Assembly (NCBI RefSeq): GCF_003813775.1
Contig: NZ_RPDH01000002.1
Coordinates: 992,001-1,056,000, forward strand
Length of the DNA stretch: 64,000 nt
Direction of reading: 5' to 3'
DNA from: Chitinophaga lutea
GTDB taxonomy: Bacteria; Bacteroidota; Bacteroidia; Chitinophagales; Chitinophagaceae
Both the position numbers and the translations under genes were made by a program. The notes under the pieces are model-generated. The model searched no databases, had not been told where the DNA came from, and worked only from the letters and a program-made list of their open reading frames with translations. Shown in pieces: positions 18,065 to 28,033 of the stretch. Position 1 is the stretch's first letter, and every line of letters begins with the position of its first letter.

Positions 18065-19054
18065 ATGAAACGGAAACAACTGATATTCTCAGCATTGCTG
18101 ATAATGGCAGGTACCCATGCAACCCAGGCACAGTCAGGAAAATTTTACATGAAAGCAGCCGGCGGATATTTTTTCAGCGTTTCACACGGGCAGTTCCCCG
18201 ATGTTGGCCCATATCCTCCAAGAGATGAGCACCATGCCGTAAACCCGGCAACGGGCGCATCCACCACCTTGTCCGAGAAAGTACTTACCGGCTCTTACGG
18301 CGCGGGTGTCCGCGGCGGCTTGTCGTTCGGGTACAACTTCAACCGGTACATCGCCGTGGAAGGGACCTTCAATTATTTCCACAGCAAGAAAAACCTGATG
18401 ACGCGTAACCTCACCACCATACAGGGCACCAGCACCAAAGTGGGCGGCATTGAATCGCACGGGCACGTGAATGCCGTGGACTTTGCGCCCAGCCTCGTGA
18501 TCAGTCCGGGCTTTGAAAAACTGAACCCGTACGTAAGGTTTGGCGTGGTGGTGCCGCTCTGGGGCCGCCTCTTCATCGAAACCGAGGCAAGCAGGACCAG
18601 CGCCGTGCCCGGCCAGCCGGCCACCGTGGTAGCGCAAACCGCCATCCACCGGAAAGAAGAGATCAAGCCTCACCCTACCATCGGCTTCCAGGGCGCGCTG
18701 GGCGTAGCATATCCGCTCGGCCAGCGGTTTGACCTGTTCCTCGAAACCGAATACCGCAACGTACCGGTGAAAGGCGATACCAAAGAAGTAACGGCATACA
18801 GCGAAGTCACCAATGTGGTCAACACCACCAACGGGCAGGTGATCACCACCCAGCGGCGCGGCCTGAACGATCTGAGCACGGCCGAGAAAAACACCGATTA
18901 TGTGACCACGCTCGACCAGAATTCCAATACGCCCACCGGTTCTTCCGGCTCCAAAACGAATTACAAAAACGATAACGCGCCTGCCAACGACCTGATCTCT
19001 TACATCAACATCGGCGGGCTGGGCGTGAACCTCGGGGTGCGCGTGCGGTTCTGA
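18065..19054 (+). CDS. Outer-membrane beta-barrel protein
   Basis: The 329-residue protein has a signal peptide (cleavage near THATQAQ) and alternating amphipathic strands (GGYFFSVSHG, GGLSFGYNFNRYIAVEGTFNYF). It ends in NLGVRVRF, the aromatic-terminated strand recognised by the BAM machinery. It fits a porin-like or OmpW/OprF-type barrel of unknown cargo. It lies 69 bp after GH2 and may be co-regulated by the AAGCGCTT palindrome between them. Confidence 0.85.
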   Translation: MKRKQLIFSALLIMAGTHATQAQSGKFYMKAAGGYFFSVSHGQFPDVGPYPPRDEHHAVNPATGASTTLSEKVLTGSYGAGVRGGLSFGYNFNRYIAVEGTFNYFHSKKNLMTRNLTTIQGTSTKVGGIESHGHVNAVDFAPSLVISPGFEKLNPYVRFGVVVPLWGRLFIETEASRTSAVPGQPATVVAQTAIHRKEEIKPHPTIGFQGALGVAYPLGQRFDLFLETEYRNVPVKGDTKEVTAYSEVTNVVNTTNGQVITTQRRGLNDLSTAEKNTDYVTTLDQNSNTPTGSSGSKTNYKNDNAPANDLISYINIGGLGVNLGVRVRF

Positions 19055-19077
19055 CAAACGGATGCGAACGCATATGA

Positions 19078-19108
19078 CAAGGGCTGGCCTTTAACGGGCC
19101 AGCCCTTG
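19078..19108. terminator. Strong convergent terminator hairpin
   Basis: CAAGGGCTGGCC and GGCCAGCCCTTG form a perfect 12-bp stem. It sits between the converging barrel gene (ends 19054) and phosphatase gene (ends 19175) and can serve both strands. Confidence 0.8.
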
Positions 19109-19174
19109 TTGGTTGAATGTCTGGAAGATGGATTTGCCGCGGCGCTTCAAGACGCTGCAGTCTCTTTATGCTCG

Positions 19175-20794
19175 TTATCTGAATAGTTCCGTCACAACCT
19201 GCCCCACGTTGCCGCTGGGCATCTGGATGTGCAGCAGGGCCGCCAGCGTAGGCGCAATATCCGTCATGCCGGTGGTGCGGTGCGTTTTACCGGGTTTGAT
19301 GCCCCAGCCCATCCACACCAGCGGGATGTGCGCATCGTAAGGATACCAGAGGCCATGGGTGGCGCCGTTGCGGCTGCCGTCTTTCCAGCCGGATTTATAC
19401 ACCACCAGCACATCGCCGCCGCGCTCTTCGTTATACCCGTTGATGAACATCGTTTTGGCCGGCTCCGGGATGGCGGCGCTGCCTAAGGAAGAAAGCGGGA
19501 TGGCCGCGGCTACGCCGGGCTGCTCCTTCAATACCTGCACCACGGTTTTCTCTACCAGGCTCATGTCGATCCCCTTCTCCGCAAACGCTTTCCGGTTCAG
19601 GTAAACCTGGTACGCCGAAATATCCAGCACCGCATCGGGCACGCCGAATCGGGCTTCAACGGTTTTGTTTACCGCTGCCACGGCGGCTTTGCCATTGATG
19701 AGGCCGGTGGGCAGTTTTTTCTCTTCGAGGTAACCGGGCGAGTGCGATACGCCGTGATCCGCCGTGATGAAAAAGAGATAATTGTTTTTGCCGAAGCGCT
19801 GGTCGAGCCAGGAGAAAAATGCTTCCAGCTCTTTATCCATGCGCAGGTACACATCTTCCACTTCTATCGAATTGGGACCGAACTGGTGGCCCACCGCATC
19901 GGGCGAAGAAAAACTCACGGCCAGGAAATCGGTGACCTGCCCACCGCCTAAATTGTACCCTTCGATGGCTGCTTTCGCGAATTCGAACGTGAGCGTATTG
20001 CCGTAAGGCGTGGAGCGTACGGAGCTGTTTTCCTTGCCTTTGAACTGGTGCGGGAAAACAGGCGCGGCTTCGTGCCCGAATTTGTTTTCGTAGTCCTTGT
20101 TGTCGGCTTCGCTGAGTTTGTAGGAAGCAACGGGGTACATCGTGTTCCAGCCGTTGGCCAGTAATTTTTCCGGCAGTTTTTTATCGTTGAACTGCTGCAC
20201 CCAGGCCGGCAGTTCTTTCATGTAATAGGAGCTCGTCACTACTTTCCCGGAGCCGCCATCGTACCAGAAGGCCGCATTGGCGCTGTGCCCCGCAGGAAAA
20301 ATGGCGCCGCGGTCTTTCAGCGCAAAGCCCACCACTTTGCTTTCGAAGCCGGTGGCCACCCTTAATTCATCGGTGATGGTGGTGACCTGCATGTTACGCG
20401 GCGACATGCCGCCTTTTGTGCCCGGTATACCTACGGGCTGCACCGTGGTGTCTTCCGCGCAGTACACTTCCCTTTTCAGTTCGCGGCTGTACCAGCCGTT
20501 GTCGATAATGCCGTGCACGGCGGGCACGGAGCCCGTGTACACGGAGCTATGGCCGCAGGCCGTAACGGTGGGCGCATAGTTGATGAGCGTGTTCTCGCAA
20601 CTGAAGCCTTCGCGGAGCATGCGTTTAAAACCGCCCTGTGTATAACGCTGCCCGTAGCGGTACAGGAAATCCCAGCGCATCTGGTCTACCATCATGCCGA
20701 TCACGATCTTCGGGCGCTCCGCCGTTTTCTGGGCATAAGCGGCCTGCAGCAGCAGGCAACAGCCCAGCAGGGCGATCATCTTTTTTGTGTGCAT
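19175..20794 (-). CDS. PafA-like alkaline phosphatase, phosphodiesterase/pyrophosphatase fold
   Basis: The 539-residue periplasmic phosphomonoesterase has a signal peptide (cleavage near AAYAQ). The alkaline-phosphatase fold shows VIGMMVDQMRWDFL (metal Asp37), the nucleophile loop NYAPTVTACGHSSVYTG (Thr78) and the downstream metal site ITADHGVSHSPGY. The Thr nucleophile is the PafA type seen in Bacteroidota, which is not repressed by phosphate in characterised members. Its start overlaps the preceding stop by one base (TGATG), so it is the last gene of the PUL operon. Its likely role is removing phosphate from imported glycan. Confidence 0.92.
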   Translation of the reverse strand: MHTKKMIALLGCCLLLQAAYAQKTAERPKIVIGMMVDQMRWDFLYRYGQRYTQGGFKRMLREGFSCENTLINYAPTVTACGHSSVYTGSVPAVHGIIDNGWYSRELKREVYCAEDTTVQPVGIPGTKGGMSPRNMQVTTITDELRVATGFESKVVGFALKDRGAIFPAGHSANAAFWYDGGSGKVVTSSYYMKELPAWVQQFNDKKLPEKLLANGWNTMYPVASYKLSEADNKDYENKFGHEAAPVFPHQFKGKENSSVRSTPYGNTLTFEFAKAAIEGYNLGGGQVTDFLAVSFSSPDAVGHQFGPNSIEVEDVYLRMDKELEAFFSWLDQRFGKNNYLFFITADHGVSHSPGYLEEKKLPTGLINGKAAVAAVNKTVEARFGVPDAVLDISAYQVYLNRKAFAEKGIDMSLVEKTVVQVLKEQPGVAAAIPLSSLGSAAIPEPAKTMFINGYNEERGGDVLVVYKSGWKDGSRNGATHGLWYPYDAHIPLVWMGWGIKPGKTHRTTGMTDIAPTLAALLHIQMPSGNVGQVVTELFR

Positions 20795-22959
20795 CAGTTC
20801 AAAGCTTTTAAATATCGCGCCATCCAGTATGGCAATAAATACTCGTCGCCCGCCAGTTCGGAGGTGCCTTTGCCGCCGCCGTCGAGGTCGAAGGCGTTGG
20901 CATTGTGGCGGTGCACCGGCTGCTCATCCAGAGGGATCAGCCGCTCGGTGGCCTGGTCCCTGAAGTTAGCAGGTAAAAGCGTAATATCTTTCCTGTGGGA
21001 GTTTTTTATTTGCCAGGTCACCAGGTCCATCGGGAACGTGCGCATCCACCAGAGCGTGGCGTCGGCATCGTAATCGCCGGCGGTGGCCAGGGTGATGAGG
21101 TTCCATACGGCGTTTTTCTCCGGCCGCTCCAGTTCCCAGTGGTTGCGGATAACGCCGGCGTATTGTTTTTTCAGCTCATCGGTGAAAGCGTAGCGGTACA
21201 GTACCCAGTAGGTGAGAAACGCCATCTCGTCGTCGCTGTGGTTCCAGCCGCCGGTGCCCATATCGATGCCCATGTGTTTGTAGCCGGGCGTGTAGGTGAT
21301 CTTGCGGTAGTCGGTAAGGATGTTTTTGAGATAACCGTGTTTATTCATCAGGCGCATCGCTTCGTCTTTATACTTCTTTTTCCCCGTCAGCGCATAGCCC
21401 AGTTGCAGGCCCGCGATGATCGTGGTGCTGCCCAGCTTGCGGTCGCCGATGGTTTCGGGGTACCAGTTGATGTACTCCGGGTTCCAGCGGCCCCAGAGCG
21501 TGGGCTTGCCGTCGATGTCCACGAAATAATATTTATTGTCGATGATGTGCGTCATGATCTTGTCGATGAAGGCGGCCACGCGCTGTTTTTCATCCGCTGT
21601 TTCAGCCACCATTTCGTGCAGCACCGCCGCAATCCAGATGTAGGCCACAAATTCGTCGCTGCTGGTATGGCCTTTCCATTCCCATTCCGGGTCTGGGGAA
21701 TCGCGCCATCTTTCAGGGTCGGAATTTTTATAGCCTTTCCGCTCGAACGTGCGGCTGGGGAAACCTTTCAGCTGGTTCACCGACAGGATACGCTCGAATG
21801 CTTCGAACCCTTCCCAGGCATACCGTTTGGCTTTGGGCTCATGCGTCACCGCATAGCGGAATGCCTGGCTGCCGAGATAGAAGGCACTCCACAGCCCGTC
21901 GTTGTCCGTATCCGCCATCTGCGACGAACCGGCGTCGCCGCCGGGGCGCAGGTGCAGGTTGGCGATAAAACCGTAGCGGATGTGCCGCTCCCGGATCTTT
22001 CTTTCGAAATAAGCCGCTTTGTCCGCCAGCGTATGGGCGGGGGAACTGATGCGGTTCAGCCCGGCGGGCGTGAGCAGGTACACATTCCCCTCCGCATCCG
22101 CCGACATGCTTTTTACCCGGTTGTCGTTCAGCCAGCGACGTGACGCGAAATACCGGTAAAGCCCGGCGGAATCTTCCATGAACGCTCCTTCATCGGTGCC
22201 GGCCCAGATGCGGCCGTTCACTACCAGTATATCGTTGATACCGGGTACGGGCACACGCCGTTTCAACGACAGGCTCGTATCGCCGGTTTTGCTGCTGATG
22301 CCGTAATAACCGTTGGACGTTCCGATGATGATCTCCTCCCCACGGAAATCCATGGCACGGGCATTTTCCGCCGCATGCAAGCGCGTGAACTGTGCTCCTG
22401 CCTGTTGGTACACTCCCTTCCCCGTCAGCGCGTAAAACACGCCGTTATGCACCTTCAATTGCAACAGCGGTTCGGGCAACTGGCCGCAAGCGCGGAGCCG
22501 GCCTTTTTCCGGGAGCGCCAAACCAGCATCGCCCGCCAGCATTACCCTGCCATCCGCCGCTACAGCCATCCTGTTATAGCGGCCTTTCTCAGGCAGCGTG
22601 CCGTACGGTACGCCGGCGTACCCGTTGGTGAGCCATTTGTCGGCATACAGGTAGTACAGGTGCCCGCTGCCTTCCTGTGCCGTAACATCAAGCGGGATCT
22701 TATCCGCGAGCGGCCGGAAACGCCGGTCGCGCACCAGCGCCCCGTCACTCACCCGGTAAAACCCTTTGTCAGTGATCACATGGGCATTATCGTTGTAGTC
22801 CGTCACCACCCTGGCCAGCACGCTTTGCTGCGCCAGTTCGGGCGGCGTGGCATATTGCCGGGATACCGGCTGCTGAAAGGGATAATCCGTAGCCTGTGCG
22901 GCCGCCATGGCATAGGAGCACATGCACAGCCCCAGGCCTGCAAACATTTTCGCTGTCAT
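20794..22959 (-). CDS. Secreted two-domain protein of unknown function (propeller plus helical toroid)
   Basis: The 721-residue protein has a signal peptide (cleavage near AAAQA). The N-terminal half (about 50-330) has repeated short beta motifs such as GRIWAGTDEGAF and AEGNVYLLTPAGLNRI, suggesting a beta-propeller. The C-terminal half (about 345-720) is helical and Trp/Tyr-rich (DTDNDGLWSAFYLGSQAFRY, WYPETIGDRKLGSTTIIAGL), resembling (alpha/alpha)6 toroids of glycosidases and lyases. I do not recognise the family. It sits tightly (3-bp and 1-bp junctions) between a glycosidase-like and a phosphatase gene, so it probably acts on the same glycan; candidate catalytic acids cannot be named. Confidence 0.7.
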   Translation of the reverse strand: MTAKMFAGLGLCMCSYAMAAAQATDYPFQQPVSRQYATPPELAQQSVLARVVTDYNDNAHVITDKGFYRVSDGALVRDRRFRPLADKIPLDVTAQEGSGHLYYLYADKWLTNGYAGVPYGTLPEKGRYNRMAVAADGRVMLAGDAGLALPEKGRLRACGQLPEPLLQLKVHNGVFYALTGKGVYQQAGAQFTRLHAAENARAMDFRGEEIIIGTSNGYYGISSKTGDTSLSLKRRVPVPGINDILVVNGRIWAGTDEGAFMEDSAGLYRYFASRRWLNDNRVKSMSADAEGNVYLLTPAGLNRISSPAHTLADKAAYFERKIRERHIRYGFIANLHLRPGGDAGSSQMADTDNDGLWSAFYLGSQAFRYAVTHEPKAKRYAWEGFEAFERILSVNQLKGFPSRTFERKGYKNSDPERWRDSPDPEWEWKGHTSSDEFVAYIWIAAVLHEMVAETADEKQRVAAFIDKIMTHIIDNKYYFVDIDGKPTLWGRWNPEYINWYPETIGDRKLGSTTIIAGLQLGYALTGKKKYKDEAMRLMNKHGYLKNILTDYRKITYTPGYKHMGIDMGTGGWNHSDDEMAFLTYWVLYRYAFTDELKKQYAGVIRNHWELERPEKNAVWNLITLATAGDYDADATLWWMRTFPMDLVTWQIKNSHRKDITLLPANFRDQATERLIPLDEQPVHRHNANAFDLDGGGKGTSELAGDEYLLPYWMARYLKALN

Positions 22960-22962
22960 GAT

Positions 22963-25287
22963 TTATTTTTTAATGAGCCACACTTCCGTCAGGCGGGAAT
23001 GCTGGCGCCAGTTCAGATGATCTTCGTTGATGGCGTCGAACGTGAGCTGCAGGCGGCCCTGCTTCGTCAATGCCGGCGGTACGGGGAATTCCTTGATCTC
23101 CCCGATGCCTTTCCCGTAGCGGGAAGGCGTTAGTTTTTCCCCGTTGGCGCGCAGCAGGCATTCGCCGTTGCCGGTCACCCTCACGGTGTATTGTGCGGTT
23201 GTATCGAGACTTGTATATAACAAACTGTGCGGCCAGCGCATGCTCACCATCCAGGCAAGGCGCTTGCGGCTGAAACCACCGTCCCACCAGTCGAATCCCG
23301 GGTTGTCGCTGCGCAGCATCAGCGGGTCGGTAGCCAGCGTTTCCGGCCGCACCACATGCGGGGAACGGCTCACGTTGCCCACGTCGTCATAAAATCCCCC
23401 ATCCCCCGGCTCTTCCCAGAAGGCGAGCGTATCCAGCGCGGCCAGCTGCTGCGCGGCGGGCAATTGACGGATGCGCGCAAACGCATCTTCATAAAACCAG
23501 CGGTTATTGAGGGGACGGTCAATAAAATCAAGCACGACGCCTCTTTCGTTGCCGGAGGCTTTGTATTTGGGCACGCTGGTTTGCAGGGCGATGGAGCGGA
23601 ACAGGGAATCGCAAAGCGCCGTGATTTTCGCGCGCCATGCGGGTTGCGCGATCTCATCCGCCTGCCGCAGAATTTTTTCCGCCCGCTGCATCGCAGCGTC
23701 CGCACCGGTTGTGCGTGCCTGCGCGAGTGCTGCGCAGGCGGCCTTGTCAATAGCCTGTTCGCGCTCACCACGTTCCCGCACATAAGCATCGTAATAAGCG
23801 CGCAGCAAAAACATCTGCCAGCGCCAGTTGCCGGTATGACGGTCTTCCATCTGCCGCCACAGCTCAAGGGTTTTGAGGATACCGGTATTTTCACAGGCGG
23901 CCCCCACCCAGTTCTGTTCCAGCGCCAGTATGCCATCGGCGGCCGCAGCAGCGGTTTCGCTGTCGAAAAAGAAATTCGTGTATTGCAGCAGCATGTCGCG
24001 GGGCGACTGCGCGGCATTCCAGCCGAGCATGCTCCAGACCATCTTATTCACATCGTCGTGCGCGCCGTCGGAGTAACTGATGAAACCGTCGTTCTGCGGC
24101 GCGGTATACCGGAAGGCGGCGGTATGATACACAGGCCGCGGATTCACCGCCTCCCGCCCCAGCGTGAATGCGAACACCGGGTCCATCCAGGGCACAGGAA
24201 AATCGCAGCGCACGTTGTGCGTGATATCCGGGTAATGCCGGAGCTTGTACGGCGCCGGCAATGCCGCACGCGTTTCTTCCATCGGCGGACTGCCCGGCCC
24301 TGTTACGAGGCCTGCCAGCCATTGCGGCCGCCGGCGGCGGATGTAGTCATATGTAAAATTGCAGGCCTCCGGTGTAAAACCTTGCAGCGACAGCCATATC
24401 CTCGCTTTCGGATGATGCTGCCGCAACGGCACTGATAATGTTTCGAGGAAAGGGATAACCAGCTCCGGCGCGTTATGCCCCGGGTCGCCGCCGGGAAAAA
24501 ACACCGCATCCAGCCGGGGCGCTTTACGGAACAGGGTATCGAACTGCCGGAGGAAATAAGCGCGTTTGGCCGTATCCGCCAGGTCGAAGGTAGCGGGCGT
24601 CCATACCCAGAAGTCGATGCCGTATCGTTGGCAGATTTCGCTGACGCGCAGGTTCATGTCCATCGAAGGGATGCTGAAATGAGGGCCCCACGGCTGGAAA
24701 GGAATGCCTTCGATACTGTTGGTCCCGAATATCACCAGCTCGCGGATGTACTGTTCATATTGCGCCACGCTCCAGCCGTCGTAAGAATTGGCCAGGTTGC
24801 GGTAACCGATCTGGTGGCCGCGCATCTTTTTCTGCGGCGCTTCGGCGATGCGGACGTCCGCAGGTATCGTCACGCCGCTCTTCGCATAGCGGAACAACCG
24901 CAACAGCCGCCCCGCCCCGAACATCACCCCACGGGCATCGTATCCTTCCACCACGATGAGGCGCCGGCCGTTTGCCGTCTGTTCTCCCAGGCGGAATGCC
25001 TCCGGCTGCAAGGGCAAGGCAGGCATGTCTTTCAGGCCAACCGGCAGAGCCTGCTGCCGCGTTTTCAATACGATCACATCACCGCTTGCCGGCAGCTTCG
25101 TCACTACCTGCCATCGCAGGCCGGTCCGTTTAGCCACTTCTTCCTGCAATACGCGTGCGGCCTGCGGATGACCGGGCGCGCAGATGGCCACCTGCTGCAG
25201 GCGTATGTCCGCACCCGCGGCAGACTGGCAAAAGCCTGCGGCGAGCACACAAAACAATAAACGTTGTAAACAATATCTGATTCGCAT
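22963..25287 (-). CDS. Secreted GH20/GH67-like glycoside hydrolase candidate
   Basis: The 774-residue protein has a signal peptide (cleavage near QSAAGA) and an N-terminal domain (about 27-140) like the GH20b/alpha-glucuronidase N-domain (VLQEEVAKRTGLRWQ, GYDARGVMFGAGRLLRLF). A TIM-barrel-like section at about 155-450 follows (MRGHQIGYRNLANSYDGW, GTNSIEGIPFQ, DAVFFPGGDPGHN), then a helical part and a C-terminal beta domain (about 660-774). Substrate could be a uronic or N-acetylhexosaminyl residue. The ATG at 25287 was chosen because the longer frame needs a TTG and overlaps the phosphoesterase gene. Confidence 0.72.
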   Translation of the reverse strand: MRIRYCLQRLLFCVLAAGFCQSAAGADIRLQQVAICAPGHPQAARVLQEEVAKRTGLRWQVVTKLPASGDVIVLKTRQQALPVGLKDMPALPLQPEAFRLGEQTANGRRLIVVEGYDARGVMFGAGRLLRLFRYAKSGVTIPADVRIAEAPQKKMRGHQIGYRNLANSYDGWSVAQYEQYIRELVIFGTNSIEGIPFQPWGPHFSIPSMDMNLRVSEICQRYGIDFWVWTPATFDLADTAKRAYFLRQFDTLFRKAPRLDAVFFPGGDPGHNAPELVIPFLETLSVPLRQHHPKARIWLSLQGFTPEACNFTYDYIRRRRPQWLAGLVTGPGSPPMEETRAALPAPYKLRHYPDITHNVRCDFPVPWMDPVFAFTLGREAVNPRPVYHTAAFRYTAPQNDGFISYSDGAHDDVNKMVWSMLGWNAAQSPRDMLLQYTNFFFDSETAAAAADGILALEQNWVGAACENTGILKTLELWRQMEDRHTGNWRWQMFLLRAYYDAYVRERGEREQAIDKAACAALAQARTTGADAAMQRAEKILRQADEIAQPAWRAKITALCDSLFRSIALQTSVPKYKASGNERGVVLDFIDRPLNNRWFYEDAFARIRQLPAAQQLAALDTLAFWEEPGDGGFYDDVGNVSRSPHVVRPETLATDPLMLRSDNPGFDWWDGGFSRKRLAWMVSMRWPHSLLYTSLDTTAQYTVRVTGNGECLLRANGEKLTPSRYGKGIGEIKEFPVPPALTKQGRLQLTFDAINEDHLNWRQHSRLTEVWLIKK

Positions 25288-25300
25288 GCCGGAAAATCTG

Positions 25301-26542
25301 TTATCTGCCAACCGTGCCTGCCGGCGCTTTGCTGGTAAAGGTGTTACGGGCGCCTTTTTTCTTCTGCAGTTCGAATGCGTCGAACAGCTGCCCGGTGGTG
25401 GTGTAAGATTCGAAACGAAGTTTCCCGCCGTTCACATGCACAAGCTGGAACAGCTGGGTATACGAGCCCGTGCGCTGCATCCAGGGCTGCGGGTCGAGGG
25501 GATACATCTTCGGGCCGCTCACCGATACCACGTACATCGTTCCGTCTACCAGCCCGCGCGCATAAGTATGATCGTGCCCCTGCATCACCAGGTCAACTTT
25601 GTATGTATCGAAAAGCGGTTTGAAATTTTCGCGCACCATTTTATTGTCGCGGGTGCTCTTGGTAGAGAGCACCGGGTGGTGGAATACGATGCAGGTCCAC
25701 TGGTTCGGGTTATCTTTCAACACTTTCTCCAGCCACACGCGTTGTCTGGCCATCAGGTTTTTGTTGATCTCGATCTCCTGCGAGTTCAAAGAAATAAAAC
25801 GAACGCCCTGCACATCGGTGTAATAACAGGTTTCCTCCAAACCCTCCGGCCCGTTTTCGGGCAGGGTGAACTGCGGGCGCCAGAACGCGGATACCATCCC
25901 GCTGTCGGCCGGCGTGTAATAATACTCATGGTTCCCCGGCGACATCAAACCCGGCACGGTGCTGTGAATATACCCGCCTGCTTCGAACCACTCCTGCCAT
26001 TCCGCGTTGCGGTTGCCCCGGTTCACGAGGTCGCCGGCATGCAGTATCAGCCGCGCATCGGGCGCCATTTCATAGGCTTTGCGGATGGTGCGCGACCAGA
26101 GCGAAAACAGGTTGGCTTGCGCATCGCCGAGGTAGATAAATGTAAAAGGCTGCGGGGTGGCCGCCGCCGTGCGGAACTGGAACCATTCGCTCCAGTTGTC
26201 GCCCTGCCCCACGCGGTACGCATACAGGGTGTTGGGCTGTAACCCATGGAATACGGCGCTGTGGTAGTGTACCGACAACGTGTCGGATAACAAGGGCGTG
26301 GTGACGGCTTTGCTGCGCACTGCTTTACTGGTGGTGCGCGGGTCGGCATCGGCCGGCATGATTTCCGCGAAACTCTCCGTCACGCCCGTGGCGGTGCGCC
26401 AGGTAGCGGCAGCAGAGGTGGCCATGTTTTCCGTTACGTTCAGTACAATGCGGTCAGGCCGGCTGGTTTGGGCGGATGCAGCGTGCATCCACCCGGCCAG
26501 CGCCATCAGGGAAAAAGCTTTTCTTACGACTGATTTCATCAT
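25301..26542 (-). CDS. Purple-acid-phosphatase-like metallophosphoesterase
   Basis: The 413-residue secreted protein has a signal peptide (cleavage near HAASAQ) and an N-terminal fibronectin-III-like domain (about 30-120). A calcineurin-type metallophosphatase domain (about 130-360) carries all core motifs: YLGDAQAN, HAGDLVNRG, SPGNHEYYYT, VFHHPVLST and MQGHDHTYARG. It would hydrolyse phosphomonoesters in the periplasm. It starts 2 bp after the SusD stop, so it belongs to the PUL operon. The ATG at 26542 or 26539 is the start; the longer frame needs a GTG inside susD. Confidence 0.92.
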   Translation of the reverse strand: MMKSVVRKAFSLMALAGWMHAASAQTSRPDRIVLNVTENMATSAAATWRTATGVTESFAEIMPADADPRTTSKAVRSKAVTTPLLSDTLSVHYHSAVFHGLQPNTLYAYRVGQGDNWSEWFQFRTAAATPQPFTFIYLGDAQANLFSLWSRTIRKAYEMAPDARLILHAGDLVNRGNRNAEWQEWFEAGGYIHSTVPGLMSPGNHEYYYTPADSGMVSAFWRPQFTLPENGPEGLEETCYYTDVQGVRFISLNSQEIEINKNLMARQRVWLEKVLKDNPNQWTCIVFHHPVLSTKSTRDNKMVRENFKPLFDTYKVDLVMQGHDHTYARGLVDGTMYVVSVSGPKMYPLDPQPWMQRTGSYTQLFQLVHVNGGKLRFESYTTTGQLFDAFELQKKKGARNTFTSKAPAGTVGR

Positions 26543-26544
26543 AA

Positions 26545-28014
26545 TTATTTCAGGTACCACATGAGGGTGGTTTGTTTGTCTTCTCCGAATACGGTTAATG
26601 CTTTCTGGTACGCAGCTTCGTTATACGCTCTTTCCGCATCGGGATAAATGTAGCGTTTGGGAATGCCGCCGGGCGCCAGCGGGCCGGGCACGAACTGCGG
26701 GAAACCGGTGCGGCGGTAATCGAACCAGCCCTCCGCTCCTTTCAGGAACATGGCGATCCATTTCTGTTCGATCAGCTGTTTCAGCGTGCCGTTGTATTTC
26801 ACGCTGGCCTGGTCATAGTAGTGATCGTTGATGGCTTTCTGATCCACGCCATAGTATTTCATATTGGCGCCGATGCCTTTGAGGTACAGCGATTCCGCCG
26901 TTTCGCCGGCCACAGTGATTTTACCGGCCTGGAGGGCTTCCGCGAGAATGAAGCACACTTCGGCATACGTCATCATCGAAGCAGACAGCATCGGGTCCGA
27001 ATTACTGTTAAACAGGGCCGTCAACCGGGAAATATGCGGTGTGCCGCCGTTGTAATCATACGGCGCGGGAACGGCATTGGGCACACCTACGTACAGGTTC
27101 GGGTCCACGAGGCCACCGACGGGCTGATCCACGGGCGCAATCCATACCTGTAAACGGGGATCGTTGCGCAGGCGCAATGCATCCACGATCTCTTTACTGG
27201 GCTTGCGTTTGTCGAACTCGGTAAACGCATTGGCCTTCGGGCCGCCGGGCCAGCTGTTGGCGCCGATATCGCCGAGATATTTGATTTCAGCATTGTCCGC
27301 GTTGGATTCGAAAATGGGATACTTCGTTTTGTTGCCTACGATTTCCTGCATTTCGGTGAACGCCTGCGGGTATCCTTTGGACATGCGCAGCAGCAAACGG
27401 AGCCGGAGCGAATTGGCGAACTTGCGCCACTTCAGCGCCACGCCGCCGTACATGGCGTCGGATTTTTTATCGATGGCGGACAGCTCGCCTCCCAGCAGAT
27501 CGTTGGCTTCCCGCAGTTCCTTCAGCAGGTCGGGATACAGGTTCTTCTGCTCGTCGTACTTCGGGTGCACGATGTTGCTTTCTTTGGACATCAACGCTTC
27601 GGAATAAGGGATATCGCCATACAGATCGCTGGTGTAAGCAAAGTTGAACGCCTTCAGGATCTTGCCGAGCGCTATGTATTGTTTTTCGCCGCTGGCCGTG
27701 GCGAGGTCCATCATGTTTTTGTTGGTTGACAGTTTGGAATAAAAACCGTCCCAGTTCTGCGGCCCCCAGTCGAATTTATCGTTGCCCTCGTTGCGCACCA
27801 GGGTGATGTAACGCCCTGCGGAAGCAGGCTTGTCATAGTAGGCATCCTTCTGGTAATCGTACGCGGTGGCGATGAGCGTGGTCGAGAGCAGGAACTGCGG
27901 GTTGATGTTTTCCGACTCGTTCGGGTTCACGTTCATATCCTCAAAACCTTTGGTGCAGGCCATCATACCAAAGGCCAGCGTCAATATCGGGAGTGTTTTA
28001 TATATGCGTTGCAT
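26545..28014 (-). CDS. SusD/RagB-family (SusD_2 type) nutrient-binding lipoprotein
   Basis: The 489-residue surface lipoprotein has a signal peptide and lipobox GMMACTKG, followed by FEDMNVNPNESENINPQFLL, the usual opening of SusD_2 proteins. TPR-like helical regions include LGKILKAFNFAYTSDLYGDIPYSEA and KWRKFANSLRLRLLLRM. It caps the SusC partner 19 bp upstream and binds glycan outside the cell. Length is normal for the family. Confidence 0.95.
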   Translation of the reverse strand: MQRIYKTLPILTLAFGMMACTKGFEDMNVNPNESENINPQFLLSTTLIATAYDYQKDAYYDKPASAGRYITLVRNEGNDKFDWGPQNWDGFYSKLSTNKNMMDLATASGEKQYIALGKILKAFNFAYTSDLYGDIPYSEALMSKESNIVHPKYDEQKNLYPDLLKELREANDLLGGELSAIDKKSDAMYGGVALKWRKFANSLRLRLLLRMSKGYPQAFTEMQEIVGNKTKYPIFESNADNAEIKYLGDIGANSWPGGPKANAFTEFDKRKPSKEIVDALRLRNDPRLQVWIAPVDQPVGGLVDPNLYVGVPNAVPAPYDYNGGTPHISRLTALFNSNSDPMLSASMMTYAEVCFILAEALQAGKITVAGETAESLYLKGIGANMKYYGVDQKAINDHYYDQASVKYNGTLKQLIEQKWIAMFLKGAEGWFDYRRTGFPQFVPGPLAPGGIPKRYIYPDAERAYNEAAYQKALTVFGEDKQTTLMWYLK

Positions 28015-28033
28015 AAGCGGTGGTAGTTAATGA

